Positions 1 through 7,321 of a stretch of 15,872 nucleotides of DNA are shown here, piece after piece. Under the pieces are notes generated by a model that was not told where the DNA came from, did no database searches, and worked only from the letters and a program-made list of their open reading frames with translations. Source of the stretch: Flammeovirgaceae bacterium (GTDB taxonomy: Bacteria > Bacteroidota > Bacteroidia > Cytophagales > MED-G16); NCBI GenBank assembly GCA_002697405.1, contig NZVP01000004.1:9465-25336 (forward strand), read 5' to 3'. Within the stretch, counting starts at the first letter, position 1, and every line of letters begins with the position of its first letter. Position numbers and translations under genes: made by a program.

Positions 1-358
1 TTAATATTTCTTTTTTATTGAATTTATTAAAATTACTATTTAAAAAATTTAGAATAGATGACCCGTCAGATGACCCGCCACCTAATCCAGCTCCAATAGG
101 AATATTTTTGTGAAGATGTATTCTAAATTTCTTATTACAATTAAAAATTTTTAGAGCTTTTACTATAATATTATTTGAAATTTCTCCGTCAATTTTAATT
201 CCAGAAAGACTTAAATGATCCTTTTCACCTTGTTTAATTTCAATTATATCATAGAGTGATACTGGGCAAAAACAAGATTCAATATCATGGTATCCATTGT
301 TTAACTTTTTTACAATATTTAATCCAATATTAATTTTGGCATTCGGATAAAGTAACAT
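1..358 (-). CDS. ispE: 4-diphosphocytidyl-2-C-methyl-D-erythritol kinase, N-terminal part (runs off left edge)
   Basis: Cytosolic GHMP-family kinase that phosphorylates CDP-methylerythritol in the MEP pathway to isoprenoid precursors. Only the first 119 codons are inside the window, with no stop before the edge. Visible marks are the N-terminal PNAKINIGL segment (residues 5-13, with the lysine at 8 that contacts substrate in the family), an NGYHDIES segment near 21-28, and the glycine-rich ATP-binding loop IPIGAGLGGGSSD at about 86-98. The family's catalytic Asp in the later GAD motif lies outside the window. The ATG at 358 is chosen because it puts PNAKIN at the usual distance from the N terminus and lies 2 bases after the fabI stop, so the gene looks like the distal part of the same operon with translational coupling. 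No defect is seen in the visible part. Confidence 0.93.
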   Translation of the reverse strand, partial: MLLYPNAKINIGLNIVKKLNNGYHDIESCFCPVSLYDIIEIKQGEKDHLSLSGIKIDGEISNNIIVKALKIFNCNKKFRIHLHKNIPIGAGLGGGSSDGSSILNFLNSNFNKFNKKEIL

Positions 359-360
359 TA

Positions 361-1167
361 TCACTTAAATTGATCAATAATCTCTTCTGAAATTCCTGTA
401 TTAGAAAATCCCCCATCATGAAATAAATTTTGCATTGTAATTTTTTTGCTCATTTCAGAAAATAAAAACACACAATAATTGGCACATTCTTCAGCACTTG
501 CATTTCCAAGTGGAGACATTTTTTCTGCATAATTATAAAATGCATCAAACCCTTCTATACCTGCTCCTGCAGTAGTGATCGTTGGAGATTGAGATATTGT
601 ATTAACTCTTGTTTTAGATTTTTTTCCTAATCGATAACCATAACTTCTTGTTATTGATTCTAATAAAGATTTTGCTTCAGCCATATCAGAATAAAAAGGA
701 AATGTTCTTTGTGCAGCAATATATGATAAACCAACAATTGAAGACCATTTATTTAAAATCCCTTTCTTTTCAGCAATTTGCATCATTTTATGAAAAGATA
801 TAGCTGATACATCTAATGCTTTGATCATCCAATCATAATTTAAATCTCCATATTCTTTATTCTTTCTTACATTGGGTGACATTCCAACTGAGTGAAGTAT
901 AAAATCAATTTTTCCTCCTAATGCTTTAGATGATTCACTATATAAATGTTCAATATCTTCTATTGATGTTAAATCTGCAGGTACTACTTTAGTTGAACAT
1001 TTTTCAGCAAGCTCATTTATTTTACCCATCCTTAGAGCAATTGGAGCATTAGTTAATAAGAATTCAGCACCTTGTTCATGACATTTTTCAGCTACTTTCC
1101 AAGCTATAGAATTTTCATCTAAAGCTCCAGATATAATTCCTTTTTTACCCTTTAATAACATAATCAA
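361..1167 (-). CDS. fabI: Enoyl-[acyl-carrier-protein] reductase (NADH), FabI type
   Basis: Catalyses the last reduction of each fatty-acid elongation cycle, trans-2-enoyl-ACP to acyl-ACP, in the cytosol; short-chain dehydrogenase/reductase fold. The 268 residues are the usual Bacteroidota length. The N-terminal nucleotide-binding region carries the FabI-style spaced motif GALDENSIAW (14-23) in place of a classical GxxxGxG. PADLTS (63-68) is the cofactor-side loop and LHSVG (91-95) follows the fourth strand. The active site is Tyr149 (in SYIAA), Tyr159 and Lys166, the Y-x6-K pair of FabI. The segment after it (ISQSPT, 191-196, through TTAGAGI) and FHDGGFSN near the C terminus are characteristic of the Bacteroidota branch. 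A start at the third codon (Met3, position 1161) is equally plausible. It begins 5 bases after the small membrane protein and ends 2 bases before ispE, so it is internal to the operon. The conserved active site suggests a functional, diazaborine/triclosan-class target; that is inference. Confidence 0.97.
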   Translation of the reverse strand: MIMLLKGKKGIISGALDENSIAWKVAEKCHEQGAEFLLTNAPIALRMGKINELAEKCSTKVVPADLTSIEDIEHLYSESSKALGGKIDFILHSVGMSPNVRKNKEYGDLNYDWMIKALDVSAISFHKMMQIAEKKGILNKWSSIVGLSYIAAQRTFPFYSDMAEAKSLLESITRSYGYRLGKKSKTRVNTISQSPTITTAGAGIEGFDAFYNYAEKMSPLGNASAEECANYCVFLFSEMSKKITMQNLFHDGGFSNTGISEEIIDQFK

Positions 1168-1172
1168 ATAAA

Positions 1173-1364
1173 TTAAAATATTCCCTTTAAAACAAAGTAA
1201 GGTATAATAATATAAAGTATTGAGTCTCTAATCAAATAATATAGAAAAATAATAGCAAATAATTTCCACCCAAATTTTTTAACAGTTTTCTTAAACCCAT
1301 GTTCTTTATAGTAATAAACATATTTTCTTAAAAACTTAGGAATTAACTTTTCTTTAATTTTCAT
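1173..1364 (-). CDS. Small membrane protein of unknown function (63 aa) between porD and fabI
   Basis: I do not recognise a named family. The predicted product has a strongly basic N-terminal half (residues 1-34, many Lys/Arg, rich in Tyr at 15-19) followed by a hydrophobic stretch at about 35-60. That stretch is interrupted by Arg46-Asp47 and contains IIIPYF near 52-57. It could be one long transmembrane helix or a short hairpin with the basic part in the cytoplasm. I chose the ATG at 1364 because it falls 1 base after the porD stop (TAA-A-ATG). The same frame is open back to an ATG at 1415, which would give 80 residues, but that start would overlap porD by 50 bases. The gene ends 5 bases before fabI, so it is co-transcribed with its neighbours. 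From memory, Bacteroidota often carry a short membrane protein of this look upstream of fabI, usually after recN; this needs a search. Base composition matches the neighbours. Confidence 0.68.
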   Translation of the reverse strand: MKIKEKLIPKFLRKYVYYYKEHGFKKTVKKFGWKLFAIIFLYYLIRDSILYIIIPYFVLKGIF

Positions 1365-1365
1365 T

Positions 1366-2259
1366 TTATTGAAGAATTTTGTTAAATAGGTCGCTTTTAG
1401 AAGGAGATAGTTCATTCATTAAATTAAAAGCATTTCTTTTCTGGTCTAACGACGCACCCTTAAATATGTTTGTTATTTCATCTGCTTTTGCATTAATAAA
1501 AAGGGTAATTATTGTAGAATTAAAATTTTTTGAATTGATAGAGTTAATTTTATTGATATTTTCTAGTATAACTTTTCTAGAATCATCAGGTCTATTGTAA
1601 AACACATCTAAGCCATTCAAATGGTAATCATATGAAGCATTTCTGACATCTTTAAATTCTGGATTTAAAAAGTTTTCACATAACCAATATCTATTTTGCT
1701 TAGAACCAAATTGATCCCATCCCTTATAACCTGAATTTTGAGATTCATTTAAAATTTTCCATGCCTTTTGAAAATATTCTTCACCACCTAGTTTTTCAAA
1801 AGAATCATAATCAATGCCAATAATTAGGTATGCATAAAAAGAAATTAGAGATGTTAAATTATCATTAAAACTATTTTCAGAAAATTCTAAATTTTGTGAA
1901 GGATAGTATTCAAATACCCATTCTCTATCACCATGATTTAACAAAACACTTTCATATGATGAATTATAAACAGGTCTTGATGAAACAATTTGAACAGTTG
2001 CTTCATATAAATTAGAAGAGGGCTCATTAAGTATATTTATGATAAAATTGCAATTGATTCTTTCTTCAGATTGGAATTTATCTTCAGTCCAAATATTATT
2101 ATTAAGGAATTGCTCAATAGTACTTTGCATTTCCTCGAAGATGAAAACTTCAGATGATTGAAGTTTATCAGTGTTAATTATTACTTTGGAATTTAATTCT
2201 TGAGAAAATAAATTATTTGATATAAATATTAAATAAGTAATTATTAATATTCTAAACAT
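1366..2259 (-). CDS. porD: Type IX secretion system protein PorD (DUF4835 family)
   Basis: Exported protein of the DUF4835 family, annotated in Bacteroidota as PorD and linked to type IX secretion; its exact role is not settled. Residues 1-20 form a signal peptide ending in LFSQ, so cleavage is expected around Gln20-Glu21, placing the protein in the periplasm or outer membrane. Family-like segments are SSRPVYNSSYES (about 93-104) followed by the acidic/aromatic HGDREWVFEY (109-118), FYAYLIIGIDYDSF (141-154), the GWDQFGSKQNRYW stretch (180-192), and a C-terminal NASYDYHLNGLDVFY region (about 207-221) leading into AKADEITNIF. Length (297 aa) is normal. It starts 14 bases after rpoZ and ends 1 base before the small membrane protein. 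In most relatives coaBC precedes it and recN follows it; neither is present here. Confidence 0.88.
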   Translation of the reverse strand: MFRILIITYLIFISNNLFSQELNSKVIINTDKLQSSEVFIFEEMQSTIEQFLNNNIWTEDKFQSEERINCNFIINILNEPSSNLYEATVQIVSSRPVYNSSYESVLLNHGDREWVFEYYPSQNLEFSENSFNDNLTSLISFYAYLIIGIDYDSFEKLGGEEYFQKAWKILNESQNSGYKGWDQFGSKQNRYWLCENFLNPEFKDVRNASYDYHLNGLDVFYNRPDDSRKVILENINKINSINSKNFNSTIITLFINAKADEITNIFKGASLDQKRNAFNLMNELSPSKSDLFNKILQ

Positions 2260-2273
2260 TTAGAATTAAAAAA

Positions 2274-2600
2274 TTAATCTAAATTAAGATTTTCTTCTTC
2301 TTCTTCAGGATTTCTAAAAAACAATTCATCATTAACCAATTCTTCAGAAGCGACTGTTGTAGATTTTGGTAGTCTTTCAAAATATCTTGAAATTTCAATT
2401 TGTTCTCTATTCTCAAAAACTTCTTCCAAATTATCAACATCAGAAGCGAACTCAGCTAATTTTTCATTTAACTCTTCTTTTTGAGTTGCTGATAATTGTC
2501 TAGCTCTTTTTCCTATTACTCTTACAGACTTATAGATATTCCCAGTTTTAGATGCAATCTCATCAACATTTAGGTTTGTTATTTTAGATTTTAACTTCAT
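2274..2600 (-). CDS. rpoZ: DNA-directed RNA polymerase omega subunit, Bacteroidota type
   Basis: Small RNA polymerase subunit that assists folding and assembly of the beta-prime subunit. The 108-residue protein has the Bacteroidota pattern: TGNIYKSVRVIGKRARQLS (19-37), which corresponds to the omega helix binding beta-prime, then KEELNEKLAEFAS (41-53), the very conserved DNLEEVFENREQIEISRYFE (56-75), and LPKST (78-82). The C terminus ends in a run of acidic residues (about 99-104). Start at 2600 gives the expected N-terminal length. It sits 12 bases downstream of bamD and 14 bases upstream of porD. The bamD-rpoZ pairing is a stable Bacteroidota neighbourhood. The coaBC gene that usually follows rpoZ is absent, and the 14-base gap holds no remnant of it. 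Confidence 0.93.
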   Translation of the reverse strand: MKLKSKITNLNVDEIASKTGNIYKSVRVIGKRARQLSATQKEELNEKLAEFASDVDNLEEVFENREQIEISRYFERLPKSTTVASEELVNDELFFRNPEEEEENLNLD

Positions 2601-2612
2601 ATTTTTTAATTT

Positions 2613-3416
2613 TTACTCTGCAAATTTAGTTAATAAATTTAAACTTTCAACATACATTTTTTCTGCTTCTGCTAAAAAAGGACTAGTAGGGTATTTATCA
2701 ACAAATTCAAAGTAATAATCAATTGTTTCTTTGAATCTTTTTTCTTGTAAATCTTCAAAACTATTAATTGATATTAAATATTGTGAAAGAATCTTTAAAT
2801 AACCTCCTTCTTCATTTAAAGATGAATCAGGAAAGTCATTTTCAAAATTATTTAAAGCAATAATTGCAGATTTATAATTTCTAGTTTTATAATACTGTTT
2901 TGCATTATCGAAATTTTTCGTTTCAAGTTTTACCTGAAGTTCATCAATTATTTTGTTTGCTTCAATTGAATAATCAGAATATGGATATTTATTCATGAAG
3001 TTTTGCATGGAAGATATTGCTTCAACAGTACTTGATTGATCAAGGTTTGAATTGGGGGATTCTTTATATAATGAAATAGAATATAAATATTCAGCTTCAG
3101 TAATTTTATCACTTCTTGAGAAGAGCTCAATAAAACCTTTAAAGTATTTTGAACTTAAACTATACTGTTTTAGGTTATATAGACAATAAGCAAAGTAAAA
3201 ATCAACAATTTCTGATTCCTCGCTTCCTTTAACTAGTGGTTTTATATCTTTAAATAAAGTACTTGCTTTAAAATATTCTTCATCTTCATAATATTTCATA
3301 GCAGCCTCAAGCTTTTTTTCATATCCCTCAGATTTTAATACTTTTCTATATTCACTACAAGAAAACAATAAAAATAATAGGACTATAGCTAAAGAAAATT
3401 TTGAAAATTTAATCAT
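2613..3416 (-). CDS. bamD: Outer membrane protein assembly lipoprotein BamD
   Basis: Lipoprotein of the BAM complex, which folds beta-barrel proteins into the outer membrane; acts on the periplasmic face of the outer membrane. The N terminus is a lipoprotein signal, hydrophobic from about residue 7 to 18, with lipobox LFSC and acylated Cys20. The typical SEYRKVLKSEGYEKKLEAA-like start of the mature protein (21-39) follows. The rest reads as tetratricopeptide helices: a YYEDEEYFKASTLF repeat (42-55), YFAYCLYNLKQY (74-85), AEYLYSISLYK (108-118), a YPYSDYSIEA segment (144-153), NYKSAIIALNNFENDFPDS, and a final YPTSPFLAEAEKMY. Length (267 aa) matches the family. Its first 8 bases overlap the end of the ostA-like gene, indicating translational coupling of an LPS-transport and a protein-assembly component; rpoZ follows after 12 bases. 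Confidence 0.93.
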   Translation of the reverse strand: MIKFSKFSLAIVLLFLLFSCSEYRKVLKSEGYEKKLEAAMKYYEDEEYFKASTLFKDIKPLVKGSEESEIVDFYFAYCLYNLKQYSLSSKYFKGFIELFSRSDKITEAEYLYSISLYKESPNSNLDQSSTVEAISSMQNFMNKYPYSDYSIEANKIIDELQVKLETKNFDNAKQYYKTRNYKSAIIALNNFENDFPDSSLNEEGGYLKILSQYLISINSFEDLQEKRFKETIDYYFEFVDKYPTSPFLAEAEKMYVESLNLLTKFAE

Positions 3417-4938
3417 TGCGCAAATATATCTTTTTTCTAAAATAAAAAACTACATCTTGGATATTAGGAGCTTCATCCATTCTCCAATCAAATGATTTTA
3501 AATATAAATCTGATTCTGTTATTTCATGTGGAGGAATCATTTTTGCTTTTGGATTTCTATAAAAAATAATATTTTCAATTTCATTTTCATTAAAATTTAA
3601 TTTTAAATCACTACAAATAATGTAGTTTAAACCTATTATAGAACTATTTTCCTCATTTATTCCAAAATATATTGTTTCTCCATTACCAAAAACTTCAATG
3701 CTTTTTAAAAAGTCATTATCATAAAAACTGGCTTTCATATTTCTTCCTTTAATCTGATTGAAGTTATCTAGAGAGTCTTTAGAAATTATAAATGAATTTT
3801 TAATCAAATTCATTTCATCAACCTTTTCATCTATCAATTTAAATTTAATAGTATCAGAAGAAATTTGATTATTATTATTCCAAATAATAGGATTATTATA
3901 CATTTCTAGTAACGAATCACTAACAAAAAACACTACTGAATCTGTTTTTCCAACAAAGTTATTTTTATAGAATTTCACATTATTATAAGCAAATAATTTA
4001 TTCATCTCATTTTTTTTGTCTAAAGCTAATATTGTGTCTGAGGAAAGATAAAATGTATCTTTTTCTATATTTTTTTTTAGTAATGTATTGCCATAAATCT
4101 TTGTTAAATTACTTTTTCTATCATAAAATCCTTTGTCTCCAATAACAAAATAATCTGTTTTTTTTATTTTCAATTTTACATTTTTCTCTGCAAAATATAT
4201 AGAGTTAGTTTCATCAAAATTTATAAATTCTGCTTCTAGTGTATATTCATTTGTCTCGATTTTACTTGAATTCAATTTCGAGTTATTAGATCCTTGAATG
4301 AATGACCCACCAAGAGATTCTATATATAAACTGTCATCAGAAATAATTTCAGTATAACCATAAGTTATTGCCTCTTTTGTTGTGCTATTATATGTCATTG
4401 AATCTGATTTTAGTATATAATCATCTCCAAGTAATTCAACATTTACATAAAAAATTGATAAGTCTTTATCTCCATAAAAAATACCGTTTTTACTGGTTAA
4501 AACATTTTCTTCATCTTTCAATTCACCATTATTAGAAAAAAATCCTTTCTTTTCTTCAATAAAATAATCGAGACTATTAGTTCTGATTTGCTCTTCGTTT
4601 TTTTTATATATAACATTATTTCTAAGCTTAGCTATTTTAGATTCACCATCATATATTAATAATTCTGCATTTATAGTCGATGAGTCGGAGTTGGTTATTA
4701 ATATATTCCCATAAGCTTCTAACACATTTTTTTTATTATAAAAGTTTGCTGAATCACATTTTATTTCTGTATTTCCCTGAATGAAAACAACATTATTTAT
4801 CAATTTCCTTACAGGTTCTTTATTTATTCTTCTGAATTTAAGTTCATCTGCTTTATAAGTTATTTTTTCTTTTTTTTGTCCCAATAAACAAAAAGAAATT
4901 AAATTAAGAAAAATGAACATGTAATAATTGATTTTCAT
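3409..4938 (-). CDS. OstA/LptA-like periplasmic LPS transport protein with multiple repeats
   Basis: Predicted periplasmic protein with tandem OstA/LptA-type beta-jellyroll repeats, thought to act in carrying lipopolysaccharide between inner and outer membrane. Residues 1-21 form a signal peptide ending in LLGQ; Cys17 has Phe at -1 and is not a convincing lipobox. The mature part starts with ITYKADELKFRR (26-37), the LptA-like opening. It then shows many units of the form '...Asp-Ser-x-x-(aromatic)-Asn... unstructured loop ...Gly-Asn-(V/I)', for example EIKCDSANFY, LEAYGNILITNSDS, LRNNVIYKK and DDYILKSDSMTYN. At 509 residues it is much longer than proteobacterial LptA (about 185 aa), as is usual for the Bacteroidota form; NCBI-style naming would be 'OstA-like protein'. 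It is the first gene of the minus-strand operon and overlaps bamD by 8 bases. The gene heads away from tilS across a 63-base divergent spacer. Confidence 0.85.
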   Translation of the reverse strand: MKINYYMFIFLNLISFCLLGQKKEKITYKADELKFRRINKEPVRKLINNVVFIQGNTEIKCDSANFYNKKNVLEAYGNILITNSDSSTINAELLIYDGESKIAKLRNNVIYKKNEEQIRTNSLDYFIEEKKGFFSNNGELKDEENVLTSKNGIFYGDKDLSIFYVNVELLGDDYILKSDSMTYNSTTKEAITYGYTEIISDDSLYIESLGGSFIQGSNNSKLNSSKIETNEYTLEAEFINFDETNSIYFAEKNVKLKIKKTDYFVIGDKGFYDRKSNLTKIYGNTLLKKNIEKDTFYLSSDTILALDKKNEMNKLFAYNNVKFYKNNFVGKTDSVVFFVSDSLLEMYNNPIIWNNNNQISSDTIKFKLIDEKVDEMNLIKNSFIISKDSLDNFNQIKGRNMKASFYDNDFLKSIEVFGNGETIYFGINEENSSIIGLNYIICSDLKLNFNENEIENIIFYRNPKAKMIPPHEITESDLYLKSFDWRMDEAPNIQDVVFYFRKKIYLRND

Positions 4939-5001
4939 TATGTAAAAATAGATAGATAATTAATTTTTATATCTGAATTTTCAAATAGTTATTTTTGTTA
5001 G
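4939..5001. promoter_or_regulatory. Divergent spacer between ostA-like gene and tilS
   Basis: 63 AT-rich bases must hold the starts of both the minus-strand envelope operon and the tilS transcript. For tilS a full match to the Bacteroidota -7 element is visible (listed separately). For the minus strand the best match is TATTTTTA (complement of 4943-4950), which lacks the final G of TAnnTTTG and has no TTG at the right distance, so I do not call it. No operator-like palindrome is seen. Confidence 0.5.
4990..4997 (+). promoter_or_regulatory. Candidate -7 element (TAnnTTTG) for tilS
   Basis: TATTTTTG matches the Bacteroidota -7 consensus TAnnTTTG exactly and ends 4 bases before the tilS ATG at 5002. 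If used, transcription would begin at or very near the start codon, giving a leaderless or almost leaderless message. No TTG is found 19-23 bases upstream, only a TCTG at 4972-4975 with shorter spacing. In DNA this AT-rich a chance match is quite possible. Confidence 0.35.
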
Positions 5002-6339
5002 ATGGAAACGAATAAGGTTGAACAATATTTTAATTCTTTTATTGAAGAAAATAAATTAAATTCTTCAAAATATAAATTTTTAATAGCTGTTAGTGGAGGT
5101 ATTGATTCTATCACACTATTATCTTTATTTATAAAATCTAAATTAAAATTTTCTGTTTGTTCCTCAAATTTTAATTTAAGAGGTGATGAATCCAAAAAAG
5201 ATATTGCTCTTGTTGAAAAAATATGTTTAAAAAATAAAATAAAATTTTATTCAAAGGTTTTTGATACGAAGAATTATTCAAAATTGAATAAGATGTCTAT
5301 ACAAATGGCTTCTCGTGAGTTAAGGTATGAATGGTTTAAAGAAATAATGTTGAAAGATTCTTATAGTTATTTGGTAACTGCTCACCATAGTGATGATAAT
5401 TTTGAAACTATAATTTTTAATTTATTAAAAACAACTGGTTACAAAGGAGTTATAGGTATTCCTCAATTTGGAAATAAAATTATCAGGCCATTACTTAATT
5501 TAGAGAAAAAAGATATTCTTGAATATGCAAAAAATGAAAATTTAGTTTGGAGAGAAGATAAGTCAAATATGGAAAATAAATACTTAAGAAATTTAATTAG
5601 AAATGAATTAATACCTATTATTTCAAAAATAAATCCCTCTTTTAAAAAATCAGTTTTGGAATCATCTCAAAGGATGGATTCAGTAGAAAAGTTTATTTCA
5701 GATCATCTTAAAAAGTTTATTAACACTTATGTAAGAAATGATAGAGAGTATATTGTTGTTGATAAAAAATTTATGAAAAAAATAGATAATTATAAAATCT
5801 TATTGTATGATTATTTATCCAATTTTGGTTTTAACTATAATCAAATTTCTCTTTTTATTAAATCTTTGGAAAGTACAGAATCTAAAAGATTTTACTCAGT
5901 TAAATATATTCTTATTAATGATAGGAAATCCTTTTATATATTAAAAAAATCTGAAAAAATTAATACTTCATTAATAATTAATAAGATTAAAGATTTTACA
6001 ATTAATTCATTAAAGTTTTCAGTTAAAAAGTATGAATCTAAAAACTTTAATTTAAATAAAAATAAAAGTAGTGCTCAATTAGACTTTGATAAAATTAAAT
6101 TTCCTTTAGAAATAAGAAATTATAGATCTGGAGATAAATTTATTCCTTTAGGTATGAGAGGAAATAAAAAAATATCTAGTTTTCTATCAGATAATAAGGT
6201 TTCATTTATTGAAAAAATTAATCAATTAGTTCTTGTTGATTCAAATGATGAAATTATTTGGTTAGTTGGGCATCAAATTAGTGAAAAATTTAAGGTTACT
6301 AATTCAACAAACGATATTATTGAATTTGAAATAATTTGA
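5002..6339 (+). CDS. tilS: tRNA(Ile)-lysidine synthetase
   Basis: ATP-dependent enzyme that joins lysine to the wobble C34 of tRNA-Ile(CAU), changing its codon reading from AUG to AUA and its charging from Met to Ile. This is essential in most bacteria. The N-terminal N-type ATP-pyrophosphatase domain carries the PP-loop SGGIDS (31-36), NFNLRGDES (56-64), a MASRELRYEWF segment (102-112), AHHSDDNFET (127-136) and GIPQ...IRPLL (152-165), in the family order. The C-terminal TilS domain starts with RNYRSGDKFIPLGMRGNKKIS (from about residue 372) and ends with VGHQISEKFKVT. Length (445 aa) is normal for Bacteroidota. The middle region (about 200-365) is very rich in Lys, Asn, Ile and Phe, in line with the low GC content. 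It stands apart from the next gene by 55 bases, so it may be transcribed alone or with mdh. Confidence 0.95.
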   Translation: METNKVEQYFNSFIEENKLNSSKYKFLIAVSGGIDSITLLSLFIKSKLKFSVCSSNFNLRGDESKKDIALVEKICLKNKIKFYSKVFDTKNYSKLNKMSIQMASRELRYEWFKEIMLKDSYSYLVTAHHSDDNFETIIFNLLKTTGYKGVIGIPQFGNKIIRPLLNLEKKDILEYAKNENLVWREDKSNMENKYLRNLIRNELIPIISKINPSFKKSVLESSQRMDSVEKFISDHLKKFINTYVRNDREYIVVDKKFMKKIDNYKILLYDYLSNFGFNYNQISLFIKSLESTESKRFYSVKYILINDRKSFYILKKSEKINTSLIINKIKDFTINSLKFSVKKYESKNFNLNKNKSSAQLDFDKIKFPLEIRNYRSGDKFIPLGMRGNKKISSFLSDNKVSFIEKINQLVLVDSNDEIIWLVGHQISEKFKVTNSTNDIIEFEII

Positions 6340-6369
6340 TTTAAAATTCAAACTTTATTTCTCATTATC

Positions 6370-6377
6370 TACTTTTA
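6370..6377 (+). promoter_or_regulatory. Weak candidate -7 element upstream of mdh
   Basis: TACTTTTA matches TAnnTTTG at all fixed positions except the last (A for G), 17 bases before the mdh ATG. A TTTG at 6335-6338 is too far upstream (31 bases) for the usual -33 spacing. The 55-base tilS-mdh gap otherwise shows no terminator-like hairpin, so read-through from tilS is also possible. Confidence 0.2.
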
Positions 6378-6394
6378 CTAAAAAAATATAAATT

Positions 6395-7321
6395 ATGAAA
6401 GTAACAGTTGTTGGAGCTGGAAATGTTGGAGCTACGTGCGCAGATATTTTAGCTCAAAAAGAAGTATGTAACGAAGTTGTACTTGTAGATATAAAAGATG
6501 GATTATCAGAGGGAAAAGCTCTTGATATTTTCCAGAAAGCCCCTATTAACTTATATGATACTAAAACAGTTGGTTCAACAAACAATTATGAATTAACAAA
6601 AGATTCTGATGTTGTGGTAATAACCTCAGGGTTACCAAGAAAACCTGGTATGTCAAGGGATGACTTAATTGGCACTAATGCCAAAATTGTTGAATCTGTT
6701 ACTGAAAATATTATAAAATATTCTCCTGATACAATTATTATTATTGTATCAAACCCTTTGGATGTGATGACTTATCAGGCTCATATAACTTCAAAATTTA
6801 AAAGAACAAAGGTTATGGGAATGGCTGGAATATTAGATACTGCAAGATTTAGAGCATTTATTGCTGAAGAACTTAATATCTCTCCAAAAGAGATTCAAGC
6901 TCTTTTATTAGGAGGTCATGGAGATACCATGGTTCCTCTTCCCAGATATACAACAGTTTCCGGAATCCCAATAAATGAAATGATTGATAAAAATAAACTA
7001 GAAGAAATTATAGAAAGAACAAAATTTGGAGGAGGAGAACTTGTAAAATTAATGGGTACTTCAGCTTGGTATGCTCCAGGTGCAGCAGCTGCTCAAATGG
7101 TTGAGTCAATTGTAAAAAATCAAAGAAGAATATTCCCTGTATGCGTTAAATTAGAAGGTGAATATGATATTGATGATTGTTATTTAGGTGTCCCAGTAGT
7201 ACTAGGTTCTAATGGAATTGAAAAAGTTATTGAACTAAAATTGAATTCTGAAGAAAAGAAGTTATTGGAAGAGTCAAGAAAACATGTAAAAGAAGTAATG
7301 TCAGTTCTTGAGAATCTTTAA
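6395..7321 (+). CDS. mdh: Malate dehydrogenase (NAD-dependent, LDH-like type)
   Basis: Interconverts malate and oxaloacetate with NAD in the TCA cycle; cytosolic. The Rossmann loop GAGNVGAT is at residues 7-14, and Asp32 at the end of the second strand indicates NAD rather than NADP. Substrate-binding arginines are Arg82 and Arg88 in LPRKPGMSRDDL, with Asn120 (VSNPLD) and Arg151 (LDTARFR). The catalytic pair is Asp148 and His175 (GGHGDTMVPL). Arg82 in the mobile loop, rather than Gln, supports malate over lactate dehydrogenase activity. Length (308 aa) is typical. By eye it resembles the Chlorobi/Cytophaga-type enzyme (GNVGAT, LDTARFR) more than the form common in Flavobacteriaceae; that is recalled, not computed. 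Its TAA stop overlaps the ppk1 ATG (TAATG), so the two genes are translationally coupled. Confidence 0.96.
   Translation: MKVTVVGAGNVGATCADILAQKEVCNEVVLVDIKDGLSEGKALDIFQKAPINLYDTKTVGSTNNYELTKDSDVVVITSGLPRKPGMSRDDLIGTNAKIVESVTENIIKYSPDTIIIIVSNPLDVMTYQAHITSKFKRTKVMGMAGILDTARFRAFIAEELNISPKEIQALLLGGHGDTMVPLPRYTTVSGIPINEMIDKNKLEEIIERTKFGGGELVKLMGTSAWYAPGAAAAQMVESIVKNQRRIFPVCVKLEGEYDIDDCYLGVPVVLGSNGIEKVIELKLNSEEKKLLEESRKHVKEVMSVLENL

Noticed and set aside
1365..1415. 17-residue N-terminal extension of the small membrane protein, starting at 1415
   Set aside because: It would overlap the end of porD by 50 bases, while an ATG at 1364 sits one base after the porD stop, the spacing seen elsewhere in this operon.
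1379..1600. 73-codon plus-strand frame opposite porD and the small membrane protein
   Set aside because: Antisense to a supported gene, no family resemblance, and no spacer or promoter of its own.
4941..4963. GATA-like short repeat (atagatagata) in the ostA-tilS spacer
   Set aside because: Fewer than three tetranucleotide units; trivial in an AT-rich spacer and with no partner copy.
4998..5195. 65-codon minus-strand frame opposite the tilS start
   Set aside because: It covers the PP-loop coding region of tilS in reverse and shows no features of a real protein.
6322..6353. Short inverted repeat TTTGAA/TTCAAA around the tilS stop, considered as a terminator
   Set aside because: Only 6 base pairs, AT-rich, and not followed by a convincing T run; expected by chance at this composition.
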